Source: Dolomedes plantarius (Eukaryota; Arthropoda; Arachnida; Araneae; Dolomedidae). From it: 64,000 bases of DNA. Where the stretch lies: NCBI GenBank assembly GCA_907164885.2, contig OU015495.1, forward strand, positions 210,812,092 through 210,876,091. The letters are read 5' to 3'. Below the pieces are notes generated by a model that was not told where the DNA came from, searched no databases, and saw nothing but the letters and a program-made list of their open reading frames with translations. Shown piece after piece: positions 25,600 through 36,300 of this stretch (positions are counted from its first letter, which is position 1; every line of letters begins with the position of its first letter). The translations under genes and the position numbers were made by a program.

Positions 25600-26330
25600 T
25601 TTGTGATAATAAATATTTCGATATTTCTGGATTCATAAAAGTAGAAAGGGGTACATATGGAAGAAAAGGTTGAAAAACTGGAGGCAAGAGAAAATTCTAA
25701 CATAAAAATGGCATGATTGACCGTTTAACGCATTTCTCATCATTAAAACAATAATTTTACTAATGGAATCATTGGAGATAACATTTGATCATTTGAATTT
25801 ATTAAGAAATGATTTAAATAAATCTTTATCCTAATAACTTAAAATAAAGCATTGAGTTGTACGAATATTTAAAACGTTACGAATTAATAAAACATTCGAA
25901 ATGTGCAATGATAAATTTATAACAGACATTATGTAATTTTACCTCCTCTTCCTCCGTCTCTCAGGTACTAATTGTTAGTCAAAATTAAGAAGTAGTGTGA
26001 AGCGCAGAATGCTGTCTAATAAAATAAGTGTATCGTTCAAATTTTAAGCAGTACATTCCAGTTCATTTCAGTTTCGTGCATTCATGGAATGACTTAAAAA
26101 AAAGACTTTAACCTCTCATGCTCTCAAATTCAAACTCATATGTGTGTGTCTAGAGAGAACATTAAAGAGCTGGAAAGGTTCAAATTCTTCTTCACTAACA
26201 AGTAAAACGAATAAATATTGAAAGGGGGGTGTAAAGAGCAGTATGAAAGGAAAGTGTACCTGCCGCAATTTTGGCTAGAACATCTGTACGAATCCAAGAC
26301 ACCTTCAGTGACAACTATCTCACGGCGGAT
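25600..26330. other. Intergenic sequence, no feature seen
   Basis: AT-rich sequence between the GMC 3' end and the Harbinger-like element; I recognise no gene or repeat family. Confidence 0.5.
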
Positions 26331-26331
26331 T

Positions 26332-28174
26332 AAGGTCGATTTATACAGGCACGAGAAGGGAACGTAACGGGAACGATCCGAGCGCGCGACGAGTCGTCGT
26401 AATCATTTCCTCCCTGTTTTTCAATGGAACTGTTTATACTGCGCCGTGACACGTCCGATTCTCGGCAGATTCCCGGCCGAGAATCGGCGCCAACGATTCG
26501 AAGCAGGAAGTCGTTCACTGCTCGGCCGTCTCTCGTTCATGGCAGAAAGTAAAAAGTGGTTATTCAAGATATAATTTACATACTGTTATTTATGTTTGAT
26601 ATTTAATATGGATGATGAAAACTCATTGAGCTGGTGAGAGGTTTTGTACGATTTGGCCCATCAAAATACATGAATCCAAAGCTCAAAATGACAATTCGGA
26701 AGGCAATAGGAGAAAATTATACTTGAAATTACAATTGGTCCACTAAAATATAAAATTTATCAATTTGTATGAATAATGAAACAATGGAAAAATTATTTAC
26801 ACGATTTAGAAAGTGTAAATTGTTAAAAACAAATACTTACATGAATGGATTTGTTGGTTATAAACCAATTTTTTTCTTGCTTTCTGAGCAGCAAAATTGT
26901 ATATTAAAAGTGAAAAGTCCAAAGATGATGAGAGATCATTTTCATTAGAAATAAGTGCCAAGGAGGACAGGCGTACAATCCGTATTCAAAGCATTCGATT
27001 GTACCTGCTTTGTAATATTTTCAATTCTTGTGGGAAAAGTGGGAAATAAAATCCATTATAATGATAGATAGAACAAGTAAAAGCCATTTTTTGTTTACCT
27101 CACTCCTTCAGCCTCCAAACCCCTTTCTTCCCAACAGGTTTGGAGCCAGGGCCGCCCAGAGGGGGGGGGGCAACTAGGGCACTTTGCCCCAGGCCCCCAA
27201 CTGCCGGAGGGGCCCCCAAAATTTTTTTTTAAATTATTTATTAGATTTCCTCCGAAACAAAATTCTGAAACTTGTACCGTACTTCAAAATAATTTCCTGA
27301 AAAAAGGGACACCCCCCCAAAAAAAAAAATAAATAAATAAATAAATAAATAAAAATTATTCGATTAATCAGATTTCTTGGGGCCCCCAACAGAAGTTTGC
27401 CCCAGGCCCGTAAAGTCTCTGGGCGGCCCTGTTTGGAGCGCATTTACTTATTTGTCTTACACTCCCTGGAGAAATGTCTTGTCTATTGTTTGCTTTGAAT
27501 AGAGCAAACATTTGACCAAATGGTATTAGTGTTCGTTCACAAGGATATGTTCACGTTTTTCTCAGTTTGCAACTATTCCGTGAAAACGAACAAAGTCCGG
27601 CAAAACGGTTTATAATTCTTCAAATGACTGTATGTAGTGATTGACAGATAGTGGAAACTGATATTGAAAAAAAGGATTGATAATCAAGGGTTTACTATAA
27701 CTGAATTGAAGATATATCATGTTTTTTTAACCTAGAAATTTTTCGAACCAAAAGGGTAGTTTGTCAATTAAGATTCTTTCTGCGATTCTTTAGAAAAAAA
27801 TCGAAACATATATATTTTTATAAGTTGAATTATAGAAACCGCGAAAAATGAGGGATTTCTTTAAAAACCCGTAACATTTAGAAAAGTGTTGCTATGAGAA
27901 ATAAAAATGGCGGCCCTGGGCGGTTGTCCAGTTTGTCCACCCCTAAGCATGACCCTGGCTCTCCTCTTCCTCCTCCTCTAACAAAAGTGTTATAATGGCT
28001 AAATCTTTAACTAAAAACTGAAACCGCGCCATGACGTTACAAATCTTTCACAACTAATGAAACACGTTCCCGCCACTTTCTACTCCCGTCTCTGTATAAA
28101 CACATGCATCCGGCGCTCGGGCTCGGCGCGTTCCCGTTACGTTCCCTTTACGTGCCTGTATAAATCAACCCTTA
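26332..28174. mobile_element. Harbinger-like TIR element with nested hAT MITE
   Basis: Inverted ends share GATTTATACAGGCACG and GGGAACGTAACGGGAACG (26338-26375 and 28122-28170). TTA lies next to both ends. The ends are GC-rich compared with the AT-rich middle. No intact transposase is seen inside. A hAT MITE is nested at 27147-27431. Confidence 0.7.
27147..27431. mobile_element. hAT MITE, copy 1, exact 8-bp target duplication
   Basis: Ends CAGGGCCGCCCAGAG are inverted, and TTTGGAGC flanks both sides (27139-27146 and 27432-27439). The second copy at 58555-58806 shares TTTGCCCCAGGCCC near both ends. 285 bp with no coding capacity. Confidence 0.92.
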
Positions 28175-28396
28175 TCCGTCAAAAAGTTTTTGAATTTCCT
28201 GGTGTCGAGTATAGGCTTTTCTGTAATATCTTAAGCTTCTAGTCCTAAAGACGAGCTTCTGGATTATTTTTCTTTATTGATAACAGATGGCGCCATAAAT
28301 GGGAGAAAATTGGTATTTCGTCACAGAATGAAGCACTGGAATTGTCACTAGACATACCTCTGGTTAAGGTCTTTACTTTTAAGGTTTATACTTTTA

Positions 28397-28572
28397 GGGC
28401 CTGTTCACGTAGGAGTCCGTTGCGGAGCGTTAAAGTATTGAAATATATTTAACCAATGACAAACCTCCAAACGATTAGCAATGAAATTTTTAACGCCTAT
28501 GATTGGTTTATTTTCGTCTCAACGTCATCTTTCCCTTAACACAACGCAACGGACTCCCATGTGAACAGGCCC
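28397..28572. mobile_element. MITE family M, copy 4, with unlike arms
   Basis: The right arm is the usual type (ACGTCATCTTTCC). The left arm instead carries AGTATTGAAATATATTTAAC, the arm found on the right of copy 5 (32306). It is thus the inverted-orientation form of the copy-5 subtype. Confidence 0.8.
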
Positions 28573-28978
28573 TATCGCTTACGGCTTACGCTAACAGACT
28601 GCAATATGAACAGAGCCTCCCGTTGATTTCCTTAGCTGTGATCCAAATCGTAACTGAAATTTTGACCTACAGTTTGTAGGAATGCGGGAGAGAAGGTAAT
28701 AAAACAAAACACATCCTCAGGGCTTAGATTTACCTTTTCGTAAATCCCTTGCCCAGTTGCATTTGCGTTCGTTAGACTATTATGTTAATCAGTTTGTAGT
28801 GCTACTAATAGAAATTATAATAACGATAATTATATTTAGAATTTAACTGTAGGCTTTGGCGTGTCTGAAAGTTAAGCACTTCATCTTCAAATAGCTGTTT
28901 TCTTTAGTGGTACGAGATGGGATGAAACAGGGAGGGAAAGCAGGGGCACAATCCTTTATGGATTATAAACAGGAAAAG

Positions 28979-28980
<2 letters not shown>
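28573..28980. other. Intergenic sequence, no feature seen
   Basis: No gene or known repeat is recognised between the MITE and the (TA)n tract at 28980-29040. Confidence 0.45.
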
Positions 28981-29045
<65 letters not shown>

Positions 29046-29114
29046 TCGAACCTCCATATATCGAAGTAGCAGAATGTCGGAAAAAAATTCGATATATAGA
29101 AATTTCGATATATA

Positions 29115-30519
29115 CACTGCTGGCCACTGTAAATGCAACAACCTGAAGGAAACATGCAAATAACATGAAATTTACAACATGCATTAGCGGAGGTCAGATA
29201 TGCAAATGATTAGAATTTCAGCGCAGACGCACATCACACGCGCCTGTGGCGCCACTTCAAAGCTCTATTTAAGGCTTGGAGATTTCGACGATTTCAAGTT
29301 CGGCAATTGTGTTTTTCTTGTTTTTTCAAAAAACGATCAATTATGCCTCGTCGAAAACAGCGATCATCTTTTGATCAAGTATCCGAGTTCGACAGAGGAA
29401 GGATAGTGGCCTACCGAGATTGTGGATTATCTTTCAGGGAAATCGGTAGTCGTGTTGGACGAAACCAAACAACTGCAATGCGGATATGTGATCGTTGGAT
29501 GCAGGAGGGTACGACGGACCGGCGTGTTCGATCGCATCCACCTCAGCGCACCACTTCACGTGATGACAGGCAAATTGTGCGCATGGCAGTGACGGATCGC
29601 TCAGTCACATCACGAACCATAGCACAGCACATGCAGTCTGTAACGCATCATCCAGTGTCTGCGCGTACCTTTCGACGCCGTTTACAGCAGAGTGGTCTGT
29701 CCGCAAGACGTCCATTGCTTTGTCTACCCTTGACGCAGAACCACAGACGTCTCCGCCGCCAATGGTGCGATGACAGAAGGATGTGGACGGCAGAATGGAA
29801 TGAAATTGTCTTTACTGACGAGTCACGCTTCTGTCTGCAACACCACGATGGTCGCATTCGAGTCTGGAGACACCGTGAAGAGAGGATGCTGAATAGCTGC
29901 GTTATGCATCGCCACACTGGTCCTGCACCGGGTATTATGGTATGGGGCGGTATTGGATATCACTCTCGCACACCTCTAGTACGCATTGCCGGTACTTTAA
30001 ACAGCCAGCGCTACATCTCCGAGGTGTTGGAGCCAGTTGTCCTTCCTTACCTTCAGGGCTTGCCCACAGCCATATTTCAACAGGATAATGCGCGACCACA
30101 CGTGGCAAGCATTGTCCAACGGTTCTTCGTCAATCGCCAGATTGAATTGCTTCCCTGGCCGCCTCGCTCTTCGGATCTTTCGCCGATAGAAAACATGTGG
30201 TCCATGGTTGCTCTACGATTGACCCAGATTCCATCCCCAGCTGCCACAGCAGATCAACTTTGGCAACGTGTGGAAGCTGCTTGGTCTGCTGTACCCCAAG
30301 AACTCATCCAAAGTCTCTTTGAATCAATGCCGAGGCGTGTGGCAGCGCTGATCTCCAACAATGGCGGCTACTCTGGCTACTGATTTTGGCAGGAACCACA
30401 CTTCACAGAAGTCTATAAATTTAATCATTTGATACTTGGTCAACATGTTATCTACAAAATAAATTTTGTTGTGATATCTCTTGTCTTTCTTGGTGTTGCA
30501 ATTTGGGTGGCCAGCAGTG
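29115..30519 (+). mobile_element. Complete Tc1-like transposon with intact transposase
   Basis: Terminal repeats begin CACTGCTGGCCAC and are flanked by TA at 29113-29114 and 30520-30521. The 1405-bp length, intact ends and single uninterrupted reading frame make this the best candidate for an autonomous or recently active element in the window. Confidence 0.95.
29343..30383 (+). CDS. Tc1 transposase, full length (346 aa)
   Basis: DDE transposase that excises and inserts its element at TA. Start chosen at MPRRKQRSSF because the upstream in-frame codons have no ATG and this matches family length. Residues about 10-120 hold two helix-turn-helix regions (SFREIGSRVGRNQTT; VSARTFRRRLQQSG) joined by a basic stretch. 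The catalytic domain shows FTDESRF (first Asp), FQQDNARPH (second Asp) and SPIENMW (Glu) with 34 residues between the last two, so DD34E. The Gly-rich VWGGIGYHSRTPL is typical. No stop or frameshift. Polyadenylation-like AATAAA follows near 30458. Codon use is richer in G+C than the surrounding DNA, as expected for a recent arrival. Confidence 0.95.
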   Translation: MPRRKQRSSFDQVSEFDRGRIVAYRDCGLSFREIGSRVGRNQTTAMRICDRWMQEGTTDRRVRSHPPQRTTSRDDRQIVRMAVTDRSVTSRTIAQHMQSVTHHPVSARTFRRRLQQSGLSARRPLLCLPLTQNHRRLRRQWCDDRRMWTAEWNEIVFTDESRFCLQHHDGRIRVWRHREERMLNSCVMHRHTGPAPGIMVWGGIGYHSRTPLVRIAGTLNSQRYISEVLEPVVLPYLQGLPTAIFQQDNARPHVASIVQRFFVNRQIELLPWPPRSSDLSPIENMWSMVALRLTQIPSPAATADQLWQRVEAAWSAVPQELIQSLFESMPRRVAALISNNGGYSGY

Positions 30520-30885
30520 TAGAATTGATCTTAGTTTTATCATAATTCTCCTAAAACATTAAAATTAAAGCTAATTTTCGTATACGTAACTCCATTTCCA
30601 ATTTATATGCGAATCACATTAAATGAAAGTTAATAACTGAAAAATGAATTAATGTGAAAGATTTATTGAGTACTATATACCTTTAAAAAAAGCAATAATC
30701 CAGACAGTGGTTACAGTGATCACAGTTACATTCTTTTAAAAAAAACTACGAATATCTTGCTGAACAACCAATTTTGCGGAAAGTTCATCAAAGTAATGCT
30801 CGCATTTATTCAGTCCATTAAAAACTTCATCTGGGACTTTTTCCACGAATTGAAGTCCACGAAGTATTGTTTCAAACGCCAAAAA

Positions 30886-30924
30886 TTGGGAGATTTTATT
30901 CTAAAGGGGAATAAAATCTCCCAA
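30886..30924. repeat. Perfect 16-bp hairpin
   Basis: TTGGGAGATTTTATTC and its exact inverse are separated by 7 nt. It lies within the right part of the pogo-like element. Confidence 0.9.
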
Positions 30925-31071
30925 TATGTCGTGAAAAAAAATTTCGATATATAGAGATTTTTTTCGATTTGTAGAAACAGTTTTTCTATGTAATGAACAT
31001 GAAGATTTGCGAAGAGTTCGATGTATAGAAAATTTCGATATAGGGAAGTTCGATATATGGAGGTTCGACTG

Positions 31072-31138
<67 letters not shown>
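31072..31138. repeat. (TA)n(GT)n microsatellite
   Basis: Alternating TA tract followed by about 15 GT repeats, directly outside the pogo-like element. Confidence 0.95.
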
Positions 31139-31140
<2 letters not shown>

Positions 31141-32305
31141 GTTATGCAAAAACAATTTAGTTATAGCCAAGAAACACGCGAGTCAAACGCTTTGTTTCTA
31201 TTTGCAGCAATCTCTCTTCTGTATTTTTAATTTATTAAACTATTAATTATTTACGCAAAAGAATTCGAAGAAATATGAACATTATCTTAAGCATGTCATT
31301 TTAGCAAGGCCTAAACCAAGGCTTAATTGGATCAAGTAAATATTTACTCAAATCTCAGACAATATTTCAATTAAATAGTGAGGAAAAATGTATTATTATT
31401 TCCATTCAACATACAGACCCATCTGCTGACAGATAAGGGAATTTTACGAGCATCTACAAAGAAATGCTAGGGATTTTATACGGCATAAATATGATATGGC
31501 TCTAAAACATTGCGAACCATTTGTCTGTTCACCAATCATGCTAACTCCTGAAATGGTTCACTAATTGTTATTTATTCAACAAATTTCTGCAATGATATAT
31601 GCAAATCTTTCAATAATTTTAATGCACTTTTTAATAAAATACGTAACTTTATTGTGAGTTATATTGAAAATTCTCCTAACTGAAGATGAAATATCGCTGC
31701 AACTTACTAAGCTATCAGATGTTTGGGGATATTACAGAAAGAACAATTTAAATCAGTTATGTTGAACACATCTTTGTCTTAAAAGGTTGCAGATATTTTT
31801 AGTGTTGAAGGTTAAACACAAAAAATATGTGCAACTTTTTGAGACATGAGACATTCTTAAACTATCAAGTGGCATACCAACGGGAAGTGGGAGGATAGTA
31901 AGAGAATCGAAGTCTCTCTTTCTCCTCTTCAGTGATAAATCTATCAGATGAGTAAAATTTTAGATATTCTTTGTAATTGATTATTACGGCTGTATACAGA
32001 TTTTTATGAATATTTTAAAATTCCCTTCTTCTCTTGATTGATTCATTTTACGAACAGCTCTTTCTAAGCATTGTAGTACACGATGGATACGTAATTTTTT
32101 GTGTAATTATTTAGTTGTAATAATTTTAGAATAAACTAGTTGGGATGGTTTGAAACACCCAAGAGCAGGTCGCATAATCCCATTTTTCCCCGAAGACATG
32201 CTTGCGAATATTTTTAATATTTTGTATTTTTTATTCCTTTGTTAGTAAAAAAAATAACAAATTAAGTATAACATATCAGATTAATTTATTATAGTGACTG
32301 ACTTA
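31139..32305. other. Intergenic sequence, no feature seen
   Basis: AT-rich sequence with no gene, RNA or repeat that I recognise. Confidence 0.45.
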
Positions 32306-32467
32306 GGGCCTGTTCACATAGGAGTCCGGTAGCGAAGCGTTAAAGGAAAGATGACATTGAGACGAAAATAAACCAATCATAGGTGTTAAAAATTTCGTTG
32401 CTAATCGTTTGGAGGTTTGTCATTGGTTAAATATATTTCAATACTTTAACGCCCCGCTACCGGACTC
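32306..32467. mobile_element. MITE family M, copy 5, unlike arms
   Basis: The left arm is the common type and the right arm is the alternative (AAATATATTTCAATACTTTA), as in copy 4 read in reverse. The outer right end is missing: after GGACTC the next copy begins. Confidence 0.8.
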
Positions 32468-32470
32468 TAA

Positions 32471-32654
32471 GGGCCTGTTCACATAGGAGTCCGCTGCGTT
32501 GCGTTAAGGAAAAGATGACGTTGAGACGAAAATAAACCAATCATAGGCGTTAAAATTTCATTGCTAATCGTTTGGAGGCCTATGATTGGTTTATTTTCGT
32601 CTCAACGTCATCTTTTCCTTAACGCAACGAACGGACTCCTATGTGAACAGGTCC
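32471..32654. mobile_element. Palindromic MITE, family M, copy 6
   Basis: Nearly perfect inverted arms; TAA precedes and TTA follows. It abuts the truncated end of copy 5, suggesting insertion into or recombination with it. Confidence 0.85.
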
Positions 32655-32908
32655 TTAATAAACTTACGTTAAAATCTATCTTGATTTCTTCTCTCCCACC
32701 CCTAAAGTATAATACAAATTTAAACGTTAACTTTTTAATAACTATGTGAACATCTTAGTCAGTGCCTATGCTTTTCTATGACTGAAATTTGTAATAATTC
32801 AGTTCCTTGTACCGTTACCGTATATGACATACAATAATTTTATAACATTTTGTAGCTCGTCCACCTTGCCCCTCCCTAGCCAAAATCCTGGATGTTCTGC
32901 AGGGACAG

Positions 32909-32954
32909 AAATAAAGTATCCTGAGACCCATTCAGGTCTCAGGATACTTTATTT
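32909..32954. repeat. Perfect 20-bp hairpin with 6-nt loop
   Basis: AAATAAAGTATCCTGAGACC is followed by 6 nt and its exact inverse. No mismatch in 20 bp. It lies about 370 bp upstream of the GOT2 start codon and contains AATAAA on both strands. Confidence 0.95.
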
Positions 32955-33199
32955 CTTTTCTTGCTCCTCTGCGGAAAGGGGCGAAAGGAGATTGGTTTTG
33001 ACGGCAGAGTTGACATCGTGCTTTGCAAATGACGAGCATTAAATCTATAGGTAAATTCAGTCAGAATTAATTATTTCAATTCATTTTCTTATTTCCACTG
33101 TTCATAATAGACGAATTCTTTCGGAATGGGGTATTAAAAGAATTATTTATTTTTTACATCTTAAATGAAACTATATTTATCATAAGCAGAAATTTTGCT

Positions 33200-33324
33200 T
33201 CTCAACTTATACTTTGCTTTCTTCCCACCGCGCCTCCTCGTCTGCTACTCTTCACCTGCCCTCCTCGTCTCCGCTCTGCTGTCTCTGCTTGACCTTCCCG
33301 TGGAAACGAATACAGTAGTTCGGC
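33200..33324 (+). promoter_or_regulatory. Pyrimidine-rich GOT2 5' flank / 5' UTR
   Basis: A CT-rich, relatively G+C-rich stretch (CCTCCTCGTCT appears twice in variant form) precedes the ATG, and no TATA box is evident at a fixed distance. This fits a TATA-less housekeeping promoter. The transcription start cannot be placed. Confidence 0.35.
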
Positions 33325-36300
33325 ATGGCTCTTACATCTAAAAGTTCGCGTGCACTTATTAATTTCATAAAATATGCACCAGCTACATTTACCAATGTTT
33401 CAAACAGATCAAGGTAATTTCAATTATTGTAGAAACACAATTATTTCTTAAATCAAACTTTTTCCTGAATTAATTCAGAGTTTTAACCTTTCGGCGTACA
33501 ATGTTTCCATTGTAAACGGTCGTGAAAAATTAATTATATATGCATTTAATATATTTTAATGATGAGTGCTTAAATGGACTCCCTCGTTTAACTATAAAGA
33601 AAGTTTCTTTTTATTTTGTGTTAAAAATATCTTCAGTCATATACTATTTAGAATATGGAGTGCATCCGGTTCTTAAGGACCATGCTAAATGTTTATATTA
33701 AATTGAAGAAACTATTGTTGCTAAATGTGCAAAAATGTATTATGAACTTATGTTCCATTATGACATTCGAAAGTCATATGTACCTATTCTTTCCCCCATC
33801 ATTTTGCATATATTCTCACCCAGTGTGATTATCATTTAAAAGGCTTTGGAGGATAACATAGTTATCTCTTGCTTTATTACTCAGTCAGCAGGTTTTCGTG
33901 TACATTTTTGATGAAATTATTGAAAATATGTCCCATTGCTTCCAGAGTTTTTTGCTATTTGGAGAAAAAGAAAATGTATCACTTAATATGTAAATTTTAA
34001 TTTGAAAGTGCAAGATCACTTAATATATTTTTAAATACTTCTACTCTATCTGAATATATATTATTATATAATTGTAGTTTAAAGTTTGCCTTTGTTACTT
34101 CTTTTGGCATCTCATTCATTTGAACATCAGTGTTATAGTTAAGGAATAGAATAGTAGGTATTTCCTTTTATGTAAGGTTTATAACATGCTGTCCTTTTAA
34201 TTTTTGTGTTACAAAATATTGCAAAAGATTGTGCCTAGAAAATGGTCGAAGCACTGTAAGTTGGAAGTAATATTACCCATATTTGTGGAGTACAATGCTA
34301 TTAGATCTGTGTAATATTTTGGGAAATAAGAAATTCTGTCTAGTGTTTTACTGTTTTGCAGTGTTGCTTTGCATCTCCTTAGTTAAGATTGTTTTATGCC
34401 ATCAGAACTTAATAGCATGCATCTTTACTTTTGATTGGGAGTTTTCAGTTTATATTTGATTTGTAGTAGGTTGTAGACTAAGGAAACTAGATCATCACCA
34501 AAGTATGCTCAAATCTTGAGAGTTGGCATATCTTATTTTTATTGCATTTTCAAAATTAAAATAATATGATCGGCTTTGAGCAAAAACGGAACATAATAAT
34601 TTTTAAATATAATATTTAAAATAACTGGAACAATTGTTCAGCCCAAATAAAATTTGAGGTAAAATTGCAGTTAACATATTTATGTAAGAAAAATATAGGC
34701 TATATTGTATATGATTAGAGAAATAAATTTTATTCCTATGATATATTTATTACCATTAAAACATTAGTGTATAAATGTAGAATGTTGATAAGAGTTTAGC
34801 ATTCAGGAAAAGTGAACAAATGAGCTGTTTCTTTTCAGAAATCAAGCATTCATAAATAAATGCTTAAGTACAAAATATCTAAAGGTTTATACATGTACTT
34901 GAATAAGATTACTTTTCTTTTGATAGCTCATGGTGGTCTCATGTTGAAATGGGACCCCCTGATGCAATTTTAGGCATCACTGAAGCTTATAAGAAGGATG
35001 CAAACCCTAAAAAGATGAATTTAGGTGTTGGAGCATATCGAGATGATAATGGAAAGCCATATGTTCTTCCCAGTGTTAAATCAGTAAGTAAATGTTATAT
35101 AATTTTGTCTATTTTATAAATTGTCGTTTCTAAATTATTTTAAATTTGTGTTTGAAGCACTGAAAGCATGAAATTTTGTTTAATAATTAATATGCTTTAT
35201 ATCTAGCAGTTTTATATATTTAACTCTGTATATTAAATTAGAAATTGTTTAGATTTGATTTTTCTTAATTACTAACTTAACACAGATGGCTATGTAATTT
35301 TTCACAGTAGTTATATGTATCACCAAGTAAATATAGTATGCTTTTTTGATAGGCATAAAGTTATGATTACATTAAGATGAGGCTATTAACTTTGCTTGCT
35401 TTAGAGAATAAGCCATTTTTGAAATTACATCTCATTTATATCTATTCCAGATTTATGTGTTAAATATAAATTTTAAAAATGTTAGCCATATGTTAAGTCG
35501 TTTAAGACTATATCATGATCACACATTTCTTGATTATGTAATTTTTTACTTATGAGGCTGAAGTAACAGATGTTCCTTTTTCATTTTGTTAGGCTGAACA
35601 AAAGTTAATTTCAAAAGGAATGGATAAAGAGTATGCAGGTATAGTGGGTATTCCAGATTTTTGCAATGCTGCAGCTAGATTAGCATTTCATGAGGACAGT
35701 GTCGTAATCAAGGACCAACTAGTAAGTTATTGTTTGTAATTTTTATGTCTGCTGTTATAATTTGATTTATGTTATATGTTCAAAAACATTTTGAATATTC
35801 TGAAAGTTTAGCTTCACTGGGCTTACAGAAAGGGAATTTATATTATAAAATATTTTCTCGCATTATATAGAGCTAAGTGACTAATTTGTATTAGGCTAGG
35901 TATAGGGAGAAATGATACTTAATCCTCTTATCCTGGTATTTTTGTTGTAGTACAACTAACTCACTACACTGATATAACATCTTCAATAAGGAAGGCATTT
36001 AATAGAAAAATCTAATAAAATCTTTCAAAAAATTACTCAACCACAGATTTGATCTAAAAGACATTTGTTAAGCATTAAATAAGTTATAAAAAGTGTTACT
36101 AAACAACCTACTTAGTAAAGGGGTTTTCTGATCACCTCCTGAAGAGGAACCTAAGAATAATTTAGAGAAGTTTAAATAATCCTGTTTGAAAAGAAGTCCA
36201 CCACAGATATATTAATTTATTTCAAAAAATCTGCAAAAGGAGTGTCTTGTACTCTTTGAATTGGTTATATAATGTATGTATATATATATATATGTTGTAT

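Larger units (their letters stand above)
29043..31071. mobile_element. pogo-like TIR element interrupted by an intact Tc1
   Basis: CAGTCGAACCTCCATATATC at 29043 and its inverse ending at 31071 resemble pogo/Tigger-type termini. The host element is AT-rich with several TTCGATATATAG repeats and no readable transposase. Tc1 element 29115-30519 sits 70 bp inside the left end, and (TA)n tracts border both outer ends (28980-29040 and 31072-31108). Confidence 0.75.

Noticed and set aside
26330..26518. GC-rich 62-aa coding frame on -
   Set aside because: It lies in the terminal repeat of a TIR element and has no recognisable domain.
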